From NCBI GenBank assembly GCA_910584325.1, contig CAJTZH010000005.1, positions 1-64,000 on the forward strand: a stretch of DNA of 64,000 nucleotides, written 5' to 3'. This document shows, one piece after another, positions 1 through 8,677 of this stretch. Position 1 is the stretch's first letter; every line of letters starts with the position of its first letter. The notes beneath the pieces are model-generated. The model was not told where the DNA came from. It ran no database searches and saw only the letters and a program-made list of their open reading frames with translations. This DNA is from an uncultured Lachnospiraceae bacterium. Lineage in GTDB: Bacteria; Bacillota; Clostridia; Lachnospirales; Lachnospiraceae. Position numbers and translations under genes: made by a program.

Positions 1-2
1 TA

Positions 3-236
3 GATAAATCAGAACAGGATAACAAAACAAACTTCTTTGCCGTGCTTTCAAATTATATGCCATTAAGTGATTTGAAACGCTATGTCGAAAAATACTATGA
101 AAATAATAATATTGCCCGCTTTACAATTTTGCTTGATTGCATGACAAAGGAAGAAAAGCAGGAATGGCTGAAAAGAGCGCAGACAGATAGGAAAACTACC
201 TTTGTCGCTGTCTTATCTAATGAATTGCTTGATTAA
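3..236 (+). CDS. C-terminal fragment of an unrecognised protein, cut by the left edge
   Basis: The reading frame is open from base 3 to a TAA at 234-236, so the gene begins outside the window and only about 77 residues are seen. It is hydrophilic and helical. A short phrase is repeated at both ends of the visible part: KTNFFAVLSNY near the start and KTTFVAVLSNE at the C-terminus. I do not recognise a family. Small charged proteins like this are common in clostridial integrative elements, and the gene next to it is a broken permease, so the left edge may be the end of a mobile segment. That is inference only. The first internal ATG is at base 57, so a shorter product cannot be excluded, but no good ribosome binding site precedes it. 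Confidence 0.5.
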   Translation, partial: DKSEQDNKTNFFAVLSNYMPLSDLKRYVEKYYENNNIARFTILLDCMTKEEKQEWLKRAQTDRKTTFVAVLSNELLD

Positions 237-250
237 ATTATTACGTTTTA

Positions 251-287
251 GCGAGAGGCAGCCGCCTATAATAAAGCTGCCTCTTGC
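251..287. terminator. Possible terminator hairpin
   Basis: A 12-bp inverted repeat (251-262 against 276-287, one G-T pair) lies 15 bases after the stop of the left-edge gene. Neither strand has a proper U-tract after it, so it is a weak terminator at best. Confidence 0.35.
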
Positions 288-299
288 AAAATAAAGGAA

Positions 300-560
300 C
301 CTATCAACATTGTTTCCCATGTGGGAGAAAGGAATAAGCAGATAGCAAGACTTGTGAATCAGCAGATAGCAATTAAATTATCCTTTCCAATGATAATGGC
401 TTTATTGATTATTTTATTCTGCATACCGTTACTGAATGGAAAAATGAACTTAATATTGCCAGCCTCTTTGAATAATATTTTGCTAAAATTAACTGGTGCG
501 TTTGCAATCATAAAGCAACAGTCAATGCTTATCATTGTATTGTCATTACAAAATACGTAA
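300..560 (+). pseudogene. Remnant of an FtsX-type ABC transporter permease
   Basis: This open stretch codes for a phrase typical of the last part of FtsX/BceB-like permeases: a soluble segment around VGERNKQIARLVNQQ followed by a hydrophobic segment and a loop with LLNGKMN. The rest of such a protein (several hundred residues) is missing upstream: the frame is closed by a TAG at 249. No ribosome binding site precedes the GTG at 321. After the loop the predicted tail loses the usual final membrane helix, which suggests further damage. I read it as a decayed end of a permease rather than a working gene. It is unrelated in position to the intact-looking ABC module at 10.5-13.7 kb. Confidence 0.5.
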
Positions 561-584
561 TCACTATATTTTATTACACAAACT

Positions 585-1526
585 CTACAACATTTTCCGT
601 TTCCGTAAAATAATCAGCAATATCACACAGATAAGAAACGCGATTCCACAGATAATCTCAAATCCATATGCCGTATGTGCAAGCGGCATCCACCTGTTGT
701 CCACATTCATTCCGTAAAGTCCTGAAATAACCGTAGGCACCGCCATAACAAGCGTGATAGACGCAAGATATTTCATCACATTATTCATACGGTTATCCAG
801 TACAGAAGACATCAATTCCCTTGTACCGCGGACAATATCGCGGTAAATCTGGGTCATCTCGATCGCCTGTTGGTTTTCGATAATGACATCTTCCAAAAGT
901 TCCTGGTCCTCCGGGTATCTTTTAATTTTACTGTACCTGGAGAACTTATCCAGTACAATCCTGTTTGCACGGAGCGACGTATCAAAATAAACAAGCGTAG
1001 ATTCCAATTCATGAAGACTAATGATATCAATATCCTCCATATGCTTACTAATCTGTTCCTCCATTTGCACACGCTGCCTGTCAATAACACGCAGATAAGA
1101 CTGATAAAACATACAATTCCTGTACAAAAGCTGATAACAGAACCGAACCTGCTTCTTTGTCGTAAACCCTTTTACCATGCCGTTGATAAATTGCATTAAA
1201 ATCGGAGACTCCGCCGAACAGACAGTAATAATTGTACTCTCCGTCCAGATAATACCAAGCGGAATCGTTGTATATGCCGTCTGTTTATGACGGATTTCCA
1301 CGGACGGAATATCACAGACTATCATCGTATAATCATCATTAACATCAATACGTGAAGTTTCCTCGTCATCCAGAGCCGCGCGAATATCAGAAATGTCCAT
1401 ATCATAACGGCGGGCAACTTCTTCCACTTCCTCACCGTCCGGATGAATCAAAACAACCCAGTTTCCCGGAATATACTCATTCGTCTCATGTATCCTGCCA
1501 TTATCTGTTATATATTTCTTTAACAT
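585..1526 (-). CDS. corA: CorA-family divalent cation channel
   Basis: A 313-residue protein of the CorA Mg2+/Co2+ family. It has the expected long, charged, mostly helical cytoplasmic N-terminal part (about residues 1-250) and two C-terminal membrane helices. The family signature YGMN is at residues 271-274, at the end of the first helix, and the protein ends in a basic RKRKML tail. The start has a strong GGAGG about 7 bases upstream. The gene lies 27 bases after the 5'-nucleotidase gene on the same strand, so the two are probably co-transcribed. The substrate within the CorA family (Mg, Co, Ni or Zn) cannot be told from sequence. No magnesium riboswitch fits in the short gap upstream. Confidence 0.88.
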   Translation of the reverse strand: MLKKYITDNGRIHETNEYIPGNWVVLIHPDGEEVEEVARRYDMDISDIRAALDDEETSRIDVNDDYTMIVCDIPSVEIRHKQTAYTTIPLGIIWTESTIITVCSAESPILMQFINGMVKGFTTKKQVRFCYQLLYRNCMFYQSYLRVIDRQRVQMEEQISKHMEDIDIISLHELESTLVYFDTSLRANRIVLDKFSRYSKIKRYPEDQELLEDVIIENQQAIEMTQIYRDIVRGTRELMSSVLDNRMNNVMKYLASITLVMAVPTVISGLYGMNVDNRWMPLAHTAYGFEIICGIAFLICVILLIILRKRKML

Positions 1527-1553
1527 CGAAACGCCTCCTTCGTTTTTATAATG

Positions 1554-3530
1554 CTATTCCAAACGCCTCCGCTTCAATACTGACTTACGGAGAAGTCTTA
1601 CAATCAATAAAATAAATAGTACAATCAATATCACAAGAACTAACACAATTCCTATTATCATAAAAGCGTACCTGTTTGGATTTTTGAAAAGGTCGATAAT
1701 ATTCCTGCTGTTTTCAACAACCTTTCTCCCCTGAAATACTCCGTATTCCGCTGATATGTTTCCAATTCCGCTTCCATCTGTATCGGGAAATGATTCCATA
1801 TACGCTGCAATCGCGCTCCATGCCTTCAGTTCCCTGTTTCCGTCCATAATAATTGCGTCTTCCAAATTTTTATACGGTACGCCGTCCGCATTTTTGGGGA
1901 CAATCGATAACAAACCATACGAAACATCTGTTGCCGCACCCAGCATCTGCCCGCTGTACAAATCCGAAACAACGCGGTACAGCTTATCATCATCTATTTC
2001 TATCCGCTCACCATTATCTCCCACAAGATAACAGTCCGTCACTTTGTTTAAAATCAGCCTGTGCGGATTGAATGAAAAATTCATGCCGCTGATATATAAT
2101 CTCTCCGTTGTCATGATATCCGAAACAGAAGCGTCTATTTCCGCAGCCGTTTTCAATTCTTTTCCAGTCAGGTAAACACTGACAAGCGGATAACCAGGCA
2201 CGCCGTCCGCGCCGATTCCCAGTGAAAAGGAATTAAAAACGTCTTCAACCGTAACGGGACCTAACGGATATGTGGCGCGTACTGTTCCGCTTGGCGCAAC
2301 TGCTAAATCCACCGGCACACCGTCAAAATCCTGCGCGTGCTCCACCGCGTATACATAAGAATCCGCAATGATGTTTCCAAGATTTCCCTCCTGATGTTTT
2401 TTAGTCAAATCCGACACCGAGCAAAATGTTACCGCATTATCGGCAAGAACCTGTTTCCGTTCATAGCCAAACCCCAAAAGATACCGCGCATCCACCTTAT
2501 CCATAAACTCGTCTATTTTATCCTGCGTTTGTTTATCCTCTGCAATTTCTTCTGTAACCGGTATAACTTCGTAATTGTCCATTTCCCATCTTCCGTCAGT
2601 TTTCTGCTGCATGGACAGCGACCCCAAATACCTGCCATAAGAGCCACATGATACAATGTATGTATTCCCGTGAACAATCGGTTCAGAAAGTACCGTATGC
2701 GTATGCCCGCTGATAATAACATCCAGTTCAGGAACTTCCTTTGCCAGAATCTCGTCTTCGGAACGCTTAATATCTTTATTGGTTCCGCTGTGTGAAACAC
2801 AGACAATCATGTCCACACCGCTCTCGTTCGCCCGGATACTTTCAATCGTCTCTCGCACCGCTTCCGGCGCGCTTTTAAATTTTAACACGCATGTGGGCGC
2901 GCATTTTAAAGAATCCTCGCCAAACACACCGATTACGGCAATTTTGATATTGCCTTTCTGCACAATCACATAATCCGAAATTCCGTATCCCTCAAACGCC
3001 TCTTTTAACATCTGCTGTTCATCTGTAAGTCCGTCCTTTTCCATACGCTCCCAATCCACGTTACAAAGCGCAATCGCCGGTACCCTGTCAGTATTTGCCG
3101 CCGCGCTCTTTAACATCTTCGCAAGCCCCTGCGAACGATAATCAAACTCATGATTTCCAAATGTTGTCACATCACATCCCAACGCACCAAGCATCCGAAG
3201 CTCCGCCGCCTCTTCCATAAAAATGGTCTGCACCAGCGTTCCCATGGAAAAATCTCCCGCGTCAAACAAAAATGCATCCGCATTTTCTGCTTTTTTCTCA
3301 TCTATCAAGGTCTTAATTCGGGCAAAACCACCCACCATCACATTTTCACCGTTTTCCTGTGTCAGAAAACTATCCAGATGGGAATGCGTATCATGGGTAA
3401 ACATAATGTCAACCTGTTTCGCTTCACCGGTATTTTCCTCATTCTGCTGTGAAGCCGCAATATATACGGGTACACCTGCCATGATAAAAAGCAGAAGCGC
3501 TGCCGATAACAAATATTTTAGCCGTTTCAT
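1554..3530 (-). CDS. Membrane-anchored 5'-nucleotidase / UshA-type metallophosphatase
   Basis: About 658 residues when started at the second of two nearby ATGs, which sits 9 bases after AGGAG (the first ATG, six bases upstream, is too close to it). An N-terminal signal segment (about residues 4-28) is followed by a calcineurin-like metallophosphatase domain with the metal-binding phrases HDTHSH, GNHEFD and SGHTHT. A 5'-nucleotidase C-terminal domain follows. Near the C-terminus there is one hydrophobic helix and a basic tail (RKSVLKRRR), so the enzyme is tethered to the outer face of the membrane instead of by an LPXTG motif. The family hydrolyses extracellular nucleotides, cyclic nucleotides or nucleotide sugars to nucleosides and phosphate. 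Substrate choice is not readable. It is the first gene of a likely operon with corA. Confidence 0.88.
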   Translation of the reverse strand: MKRLKYLLSAALLLFIMAGVPVYIAASQQNEENTGEAKQVDIMFTHDTHSHLDSFLTQENGENVMVGGFARIKTLIDEKKAENADAFLFDAGDFSMGTLVQTIFMEEAAELRMLGALGCDVTTFGNHEFDYRSQGLAKMLKSAAANTDRVPAIALCNVDWERMEKDGLTDEQQMLKEAFEGYGISDYVIVQKGNIKIAVIGVFGEDSLKCAPTCVLKFKSAPEAVRETIESIRANESGVDMIVCVSHSGTNKDIKRSEDEILAKEVPELDVIISGHTHTVLSEPIVHGNTYIVSCGSYGRYLGSLSMQQKTDGRWEMDNYEVIPVTEEIAEDKQTQDKIDEFMDKVDARYLLGFGYERKQVLADNAVTFCSVSDLTKKHQEGNLGNIIADSYVYAVEHAQDFDGVPVDLAVAPSGTVRATYPLGPVTVEDVFNSFSLGIGADGVPGYPLVSVYLTGKELKTAAEIDASVSDIMTTERLYISGMNFSFNPHRLILNKVTDCYLVGDNGERIEIDDDKLYRVVSDLYSGQMLGAATDVSYGLLSIVPKNADGVPYKNLEDAIIMDGNRELKAWSAIAAYMESFPDTDGSGIGNISAEYGVFQGRKVVENSRNIIDLFKNPNRYAFMIIGIVLVLVILIVLFILLIVRLLRKSVLKRRRLE

Positions 3531-3650
3531 TTTCATTTTCTCCTAATCATACTTCTTCCTTATTATACCCCACATGTATACAAAGAACAAACAAAAAATG
3601 GATAAATCTTATTTTTCGAAAATATCTGGTCAAATAAATTACACACGAAC

Positions 3651-3690
3651 ATAAAAAGCGCCAGTCCTAAATATTACTAGGGTTGGCGCT
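3651..3690 (-). terminator. Intrinsic terminator of the 95-aa gene
   Basis: A 12-bp stem (3657-3668 with 3679-3690, containing G-T pairs) overlaps the stop codon of the 95-aa gene. On the minus strand it is followed directly by a run of five U residues. Confidence 0.8.
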
Positions 3691-3977
3691 CATTCGAAAC
3701 CGCCTAATTTATTATTTAAATACACGGCAGCAGGAAATTGCGATACATCATTGTCATGAACCATCAGCCATGGGCAACCATTAGAATTAAAATTATATGA
3801 ACTGAAATTAGTTACGCTTGGAATTTCATTGACGATAATTGATTGACTAATTGAAATACTTCTTCCTTCTAACAGACTTTGTATTGAAGAAAAGCCACAC
3901 CTGTTTCCTGTGGATGCTGTAATATTGCTGTTATCATATTTTCTGGAAGAGCCTTTGTCATTGTTTACTTTCTTCAT
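3690..3977 (-). CDS. Orphan 95-aa Ser/Asn-rich protein, function unknown
   Basis: The ORF codes for 95 residues rich in Ser, Asn and Ile, with two cysteines (within NRCGF and NGCPW). It has no signal peptide or membrane segment and belongs to no family I recognise. The gene looks genuine: AGAAGGAGGG lies 7 bases before the ATG, a sigma-A type promoter lies about 60 bases upstream, and a terminator overlaps the stop codon, so it makes its own short mRNA. The neighbours (5'-nucleotidase downstream, leuD upstream) do not explain it. It could be a small regulatory or toxin-like protein, a peptide precursor, or a shortened remnant of a larger protein that kept its signals. I cannot choose between these. 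Confidence 0.6.
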   Translation of the reverse strand: MKKVNNDKGSSRKYDNSNITASTGNRCGFSSIQSLLEGRSISISQSIIVNEIPSVTNFSSYNFNSNGCPWLMVHDNDVSQFPAAVYLNNKLGGFE

Positions 3978-4036
3978 ACATATCCCTCCTTCTCAGAAAA
4001 ATTAACATTATAATGAAAACAATATACTTCTCCTTT

Positions 4037-4064
4037 ATTATACCTTAAGTATATGTGAAAACAA
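4037..4064 (-). promoter_or_regulatory. Sigma-A type promoter for the 95-aa gene
   Basis: Minus strand: TTGTTT (4064-4059), a 16-bp spacer, then TATAAT (4042-4037). A perfect -10 box about 60 bases before the start codon. Confidence 0.6.
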
Positions 4065-4186
4065 CTCAAAATCACATCCACGGCAACAGTATTCCACGTA
4101 TCCACTTTCTTGCCGCAATATTATCGTATATGATAACTTATGTCAAATAAAATTGTTATTTAATACTATATTGCAAACGAAAAATA

Positions 4187-4222
4187 TCCGCTCCTATGTC
4201 TGAATAAAGACATAGAAACGGA
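4187..4222. terminator. leuCD terminator
   Basis: An imperfect stem of about 15 bp (4187-4200 with 4208-4222) lies just after leuD. It is followed by a T-run on both strands (about 4181-4184 read from the minus strand and 4226-4232 on the plus strand), so it can work in either direction. Confidence 0.7.
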
Positions 4223-4249
4223 CACCTTTTTTAAATATCTCTTCAAATT

Positions 4250-4735
4250 CTACTTATTATTAATATAATTAATCAGTCCTTCCGCAGCAATAATCTTTTG
4301 CATGAACTCCGGGAACGCCTGCCCCTGAAATGTCTGATTTTTTGTCACATTCGTTATCACGCCGGTGTCAAAATTAATTTCCACGACGTCGCCTGCAGAA
4401 ATCGCTTTTGCCGCTTCCGGGCATTCGATAATCGGGAGACCGATGTTGATTGCGTTGCGATAGAAAATTCTTGCGAACGTCTCGGCTATTACACAGGAAA
4501 CCCCAGCCGCCTTAATCGCAATCGGCGCGTGTTCTCTTGACGAACCGCAGCCGAAATTTTTATTGGCAACAATAATATCTCCTTTATGAACCTTATTCAC
4601 AAATTCCTTATCAATATCTTCCATACAATGTGTCGCCAGCTCTGCCGGATCCGAAGAGTTCAGATATCTTGCCGGAATGATTACGTCTGTGTCTACATTG
4701 TCTCCATATTTAAAAACTGTACCTTTTGCCTGCAT
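4250..4735 (-). CDS. leuD: 3-isopropylmalate dehydratase, small subunit
   Basis: At 161 residues this is the short bacterial/archaeal LeuD type. The swivel-domain signature CGSSREHAP is present and the start follows an AAGGAGG by 7 bases. With LeuC it isomerises 2-isopropylmalate to 3-isopropylmalate in leucine synthesis. It lies 13 bases after leuC and the pair ends at a terminator. No leuA or leuB is present in the window, so the rest of the pathway is encoded elsewhere. The related homoaconitase or citramalate-type small subunits share this fold. The leucine role is the likeliest one. Confidence 0.92.
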   Translation of the reverse strand: MQAKGTVFKYGDNVDTDVIIPARYLNSSDPAELATHCMEDIDKEFVNKVHKGDIIVANKNFGCGSSREHAPIAIKAAGVSCVIAETFARIFYRNAINIGLPIIECPEAAKAISAGDVVEINFDTGVITNVTKNQTFQGQAFPEFMQKIIAAEGLINYINNK

Positions 4736-4748
4736 CTTAAACTCCTCC

Positions 4749-6011
4749 TTACATTATCTCACTTGGAGACGAAATTTTTCCTGTAACTGCGCTTGCCGCT
4801 GCCACTGCCGGACTTGCAAGGTAAATCTCCGAATTGACATGTCCCATTCTGCCCACGAAATTACGGTTCGTTGTGGAAACACATTTCTCACCCTCTGCAA
4901 GAATACCCATATAACCGCCAAGACACGGACCGCAGGTCGGCGTGCTCACAATCGCTCCTGCACTAACAAATGTCTGAACAAGTCCCTCTTCGATTGCCTG
5001 AAGATAAATCTTCTGCGTCGCCGGAATCACAATCACACGAAGTCCTGCTGCCACCTTCTTACCCGCAAGAATCTTCGCCGCTACGCGTAAATCGTCCAAC
5101 CTTCCGTTTGTGCAGGAACCGATGACAACCTGGTCAATCTTAATGTCGCCTACTTCGTCAATCGTATGCGTATTTTCCGGAAGATGCGGAAACGCAACCG
5201 TCGGCTTTAACGTGCTTAAATCAATTGTATAGACCTCGTCATATTCGGCATCCTCGTCTGCCTCATATACGACAAACTCTCTCTTCCCATGTTCTCTCAT
5301 ATAGTCCTTCGCCAAATCATCAACAGGGAAAATGCCGTTCTTTCCGCCTGCCTCAATCGCCATATTGGCAATTGTAAACCGGTCGTCCATGGTAAGATTT
5401 GCAATGCCGTCGCCGACAAACTCCATAGACTTATATAACGCGCCGTCAACTCCAATCATGCCGATAATATGTAAAATAATATCCTTACCGCTCACCCACT
5501 GCGCCGGTTTTCCCGTCAGCACAAACTTGATTGCAGAAGGCACTTTAAACCATGCTTTTCCTGTTGCCATGCCCGCCGCCATATCCGTTGAGCCGACACC
5601 CGTTGAAAACGCACCCAATGCACCGTATGTACAGGTATGGGAATCCGCGCCGATAATCACATCTCCCGCAACGGTCAGTCCTTGTTCCGGAAGAAGCGCA
5701 TGCTCAATTCCCATCTGTCCAACCTCAAAATAATTAGTTATGTCATGTTTTGCGGCAAACTGTCTCACACATTTACAATGCTCTGCCGATTTAATATCTT
5801 TGTTCGGTACAAAATGGTCCGGCACAAGCGCAATCTTGTCCTTATCAAAGACGGTTGTTATTTTCATCTTTTCCATTTCATGGATTGCAACCGGCGAAGT
5901 GATATCGTTGCCAAGCACCAAATCAAGATCTGCCTCTATGAGCTGTCCGGCTTTCACTTCACTCAGTCCGGCATGCGCCGCAAGTATTTTCTGCGTCATC
6001 GTCATTCCCAT
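4749..6011 (-). CDS. leuC: 3-isopropylmalate dehydratase, large subunit
   Basis: A 420-residue aconitase-family protein of the short LeuC2 type. The 4Fe-4S ligands are visible in VIGSCTNGR and in TPTCGPCLGG, and the substrate-binding phrase GADSHTCTYGALG is present. The start is the ATG 8 bases after AAAGGAG. It forms the catalytic, cluster-bearing half of the heterodimer with LeuD. A promoter lies about 40-65 bases upstream, giving a leader of only about 30 bases, too short for a leucine T-box or leader-peptide attenuator. Any control is therefore by a DNA-binding protein or is absent. Confidence 0.93.
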   Translation of the reverse strand: MGMTMTQKILAAHAGLSEVKAGQLIEADLDLVLGNDITSPVAIHEMEKMKITTVFDKDKIALVPDHFVPNKDIKSAEHCKCVRQFAAKHDITNYFEVGQMGIEHALLPEQGLTVAGDVIIGADSHTCTYGALGAFSTGVGSTDMAAGMATGKAWFKVPSAIKFVLTGKPAQWVSGKDIILHIIGMIGVDGALYKSMEFVGDGIANLTMDDRFTIANMAIEAGGKNGIFPVDDLAKDYMREHGKREFVVYEADEDAEYDEVYTIDLSTLKPTVAFPHLPENTHTIDEVGDIKIDQVVIGSCTNGRLDDLRVAAKILAGKKVAAGLRVIVIPATQKIYLQAIEEGLVQTFVSAGAIVSTPTCGPCLGGYMGILAEGEKCVSTTNRNFVGRMGHVNSEIYLASPAVAAASAVTGKISSPSEIM

Positions 6012-6048
6012 GTCTTTATCTCCTTTACTCCAAAAAACTTTGATTTTT

Positions 6049-6077
6049 ATTTTACACTAATTAGGTGAGAAATGCAA
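6049..6077 (-). promoter_or_regulatory. Promoter of leuCD
   Basis: Minus strand: TTGCAT (6077-6072), 17-bp spacer, TAAAAT (6054-6049). Predicted leader of about 30 bases. Confidence 0.55.
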
Positions 6078-6221
6078 ATACGCCAGACCGTAAAATGCTG
6101 TATTTATATTCATAAATGCACTCTGCAACGTATGGTTGACACATTGAACGGCTAAACTGGTAGAAACGCACCCACTAAAAATGTTAAAATATCATCAGTC
6201 AAGATACGGAGGTATCTGTTT

Positions 6222-6863
6222 ATGACCATAGCATACAGAATACAGAACTTGAGAAAAATAAAAGGAATCTCGCAGGAAGAACTGGCAGACAAGGTTGGTG
6301 TCTCAAGACAGGCAGTATCCAAATGGGAAAGCGAACAAAGCTGCCCTGATTTAGAAAAAATCATTCTACTCAGCGATTATTTTGATGTAACAACAGATTA
6401 TTTATTAAAAGGAATTGAACCACAACCGGATGCGCAGACAAAAAAAGAAAAAGAAGACGCCAAAATCTATTCTGCCGTCGGCACGGCTTTTAACTTTATC
6501 GGTCTGGTTATTGCGGTTATCATCTGGATTGAAGAACAGACACCGGTATCCGTTGCAGTCGGTTTTGTATTCTTTGCATTCGGTTGTATGATTCATGCAA
6601 TCGGACAGTTTATAGGAAAAAACAAACTCGCTGCCAGAAAATGGTATTATATGATAAATGTATGGTTCATCGCTTTAATACCGGTTACCTGCGTTTTTAA
6701 CATGATTCAGGGAACTGTCGGCAGATTCTGGTGGACGCTTTCCCCTTATCCGACGTTTTATTCGGGTTCGTTAAAATATTTTTGCGCATGCTGGCTGTGC
6801 TATTTCGTGATTTGCATTTTAACGGATGTATTTGTGGTGATAAAGTATAAAAACGTATCGTGA
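6222..6863 (+). CDS. XRE-family regulator with a membrane domain
   Basis: A 213-residue protein. Residues 4-60 form a Cro/C1-type helix-turn-helix (recognition phrase VSRQAVSKWESEQSCPD). A short charged linker rich in Lys and Glu follows, then about four hydrophobic segments between residues 85 and 208. This is a common clostridial layout in which a repressor is tethered to the membrane, presumably to sense envelope state. Its targets are unknown. It is divergent from leuC and convergent with the lipoprotein gene. The ribosome binding site is CGGAGG. It stands alone with no obvious partner gene. Confidence 0.85.
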   Translation: MTIAYRIQNLRKIKGISQEELADKVGVSRQAVSKWESEQSCPDLEKIILLSDYFDVTTDYLLKGIEPQPDAQTKKEKEDAKIYSAVGTAFNFIGLVIAVIIWIEEQTPVSVAVGFVFFAFGCMIHAIGQFIGKNKLAARKWYYMINVWFIALIPVTCVFNMIQGTVGRFWWTLSPYPTFYSGSLKYFCACWLCYFVICILTDVFVVIKYKNVS

Positions 6864-6871
6864 TTATTCCC

Positions 6872-6889
6872 CCCGGGCATTTGCCCGGG
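6872..6889. terminator. Short GC-rich terminator between convergent genes
   Basis: A perfect 8-bp stem of C and G bases (6872-6879 with 6882-6889, two-base loop) sits between the XRE gene and the lipoprotein gene. A T-rich stretch follows on the plus strand. Confidence 0.65.
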
Positions 6890-6896
6890 ATTCATT

Positions 6897-7895
6897 TTAC
6901 CGAATCTCCACATCCACAAGACAATTTCCCGTATACTTCTCCTCATCACTCTCCAGAACATACCAGAATCCTGCCTTATACTTACCTGGTTCATTAATCT
7001 GTGTACCCCATTCTTCAAAGAATACCGTACCCGGATTCCACACTACCGGACTTCCTTCATCCGCCAGCCATCCCAAACCTGAAACTTCCTCTCCGTCCTT
7101 TGTTGTCATGAGCGGAAGGCACCCCTGACCATTATAATTGATTACCTTTGCTTCTCCTGCATTTTCAAGAACACAATACCACTTTGTATACTCGCCGGTC
7201 TTCCATTTCGATTGATAATATACTTTTCCCACAATACCGTCTTCCACTTCAAATGTCTTACACTTCCACCCGCTGTCTTCCCTAACTGAAACCGATAATT
7301 GCGTCGTAATGTCTTGTATCATACTGTCCTGTTTTTGGGCGTCTTTATATTGAACACAAACAGAAATCGTATAAGAACCTTGTGGCAGCATAATTCCGCC
7401 TTGACGTTTCCTATCTTCATTTGCAGAACCTTTCATCATCAATTCCGGCTGTCGCTCCTCCAACTGCTTAGACAAAATAAGTTCGCCTTTTTCAAGATAA
7501 ACGCTTCTTGGAAAATCAAGCCCCAGCGCTTTTTTCAAATCATATTGCCGATATTGTGACAAGTTTAAAGAAATCTTTTTATCATCCCATACAAAATCTT
7601 CCGGTTCCACTTGGATTGTTCCAAGAAAGCCATTATCGCCTTTAATCACTACATTTACTGATTGAACAGCAAAAGACTCCCCGTCAGTCCCCGTATAACT
7701 GACAGCGGAATCTTTTTTATCGCACTCTGATAGTTCCAAATAAATCATCAAAGTATTTTCCTGTTTTGAAGTAGAAAGGTTTAGCCGAATTTCATCATTT
7801 TCTTCTGAAATCATCTGATTTTCCTTTGAACATACCGTCAAAAATGGTATAACAAAAAATATTACTACCAACAAAAAATACTTTATTCTCCTCAT
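6897..7895 (-). CDS. Probable secreted lipoprotein, function unknown
   Basis: A 332-residue protein starting with a basic, hydrophobic signal segment and a lipobox-like LTVC with the Cys near residue 22, followed by charged residues. Val just before the Cys is not the usual Ala or Gly, so processing is probable rather than certain. The rest is soluble and beta-rich, with repeated short strands. I recognise no domain. The region around residues 90-120 (KKISLNLSQYRQYDLKKAL) and the C-terminal WNPGTVFFEEWG suggest immunoglobulin-like folds. The ribosome binding site is GAGGAGG. The gene follows the protease-propeptide-like gene at 7.9-8.4 kb by 47 bases and may be co-transcribed with it. Confidence 0.7.
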   Translation of the reverse strand: MRRIKYFLLVVIFFVIPFLTVCSKENQMISEENDEIRLNLSTSKQENTLMIYLELSECDKKDSAVSYTGTDGESFAVQSVNVVIKGDNGFLGTIQVEPEDFVWDDKKISLNLSQYRQYDLKKALGLDFPRSVYLEKGELILSKQLEERQPELMMKGSANEDRKRQGGIMLPQGSYTISVCVQYKDAQKQDSMIQDITTQLSVSVREDSGWKCKTFEVEDGIVGKVYYQSKWKTGEYTKWYCVLENAGEAKVINYNGQGCLPLMTTKDGEEVSGLGWLADEGSPVVWNPGTVFFEEWGTQINEPGKYKAGFWYVLESDEEKYTGNCLVDVEIR

Positions 7896-7942
7896 ATAGC
7901 CTCCTCTGTTAGAGTAATGTCACACCTTTATCTCTCACATAA

Positions 7943-8449
7943 CTAATTGGAGAATATACCATCTGTTCGTTCATAATACAACGCCTTATTATATCCAGTC
8001 GCTGTCACTGTTCCATATCGAAATCCATCTGTAATACCATTTGTCAATATCAAGCCATTATCTTGTTTTATAATAACATCATTATTATCTTTCAACAAAA
8101 TAATAAGTTGTTCTATAAAATCTTCATGACATTCTAAAACTAACTTATTAGCATACACATCCACATACCATCCGTTCACTTTGCGCATGCCTAAAATTTC
8201 CCTATTATTCTCTATGATACTATTTAATTCTACAGTCGTTTTATCTACTGTCCGGAATATAAAATTGTTCTCTCCGGATAAGATATCAACAAATTTATCA
8301 TAGCAGTTTTTATTTGTACACAAAACAATATTATCATCACTAAGATAAATTCCTCCAAATCCTTCTCTCATCAAATTTCTTTTTTCTGTAGAAAGCATTC
8401 TGTATATCCGATTGGCTTTTTCGGTTATATTTTGTTTAAAACTATCCAT
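7943..8449 (-). CDS. Protein resembling the propeptide region of S1-type proteases
   Basis: A 168-residue protein without a signal peptide. Two similar strand-helix segments can be seen: GGIYLSDDNIVLC at about residues 31-43 and VDVYANKLVLEC at about 95-106. Each is followed by a short helix, as in the pro-region of alpha-lytic/streptogrisin-like proteases of Firmicutes. The C-terminal TNGITDGFRYGTVTATGYN looks like the first strands of such a protease, but the catalytic domain is absent. It may be a truncated protease gene or a free-standing inhibitor or chaperone-like propeptide. The family match is by eye and moderate. The RBS AAGAGGG is acceptable. Confidence 0.45.
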   Translation of the reverse strand: MDSFKQNITEKANRIYRMLSTEKRNLMREGFGGIYLSDDNIVLCTNKNCYDKFVDILSGENNFIFRTVDKTTVELNSIIENNREILGMRKVNGWYVDVYANKLVLECHEDFIEQLIILLKDNNDVIIKQDNGLILTNGITDGFRYGTVTATGYNKALYYERTDGIFSN

Positions 8450-8677
8450 GTTTATCCCTCTTGTATTTTACATTAAAATCGTTAATTTAACATTTTCTTT
8501 TAAATATTTATTAAAAATGATAACACAAAAACTGTGTACTGTAAAGACATATCACCTCTCTTCATTTACACTGAATTACATCTAAAAAGGTGATAAGAAG
8601 CATTTCAAAATATTGTTAAGAACCAGTCATTAGATTATAAAAGCAGGTTCACGTCATTGACAAGAGCCTTCTTTTAA

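Noticed and set aside
4122..4137. Imperfect palindrome TTATC/GATAA as an operator for the 95-aa gene
   Set aside because: It lies about 60 bases upstream of the -35 box in AT-rich DNA, where such short matches arise by chance.
6012..6221. T-box or leader-peptide attenuator for leuCD (and likewise for ilvE at 39528-39600)
   Set aside because: Both promoters lie close to the start codons, leaving leaders of about 30-38 bases without terminator hairpins.
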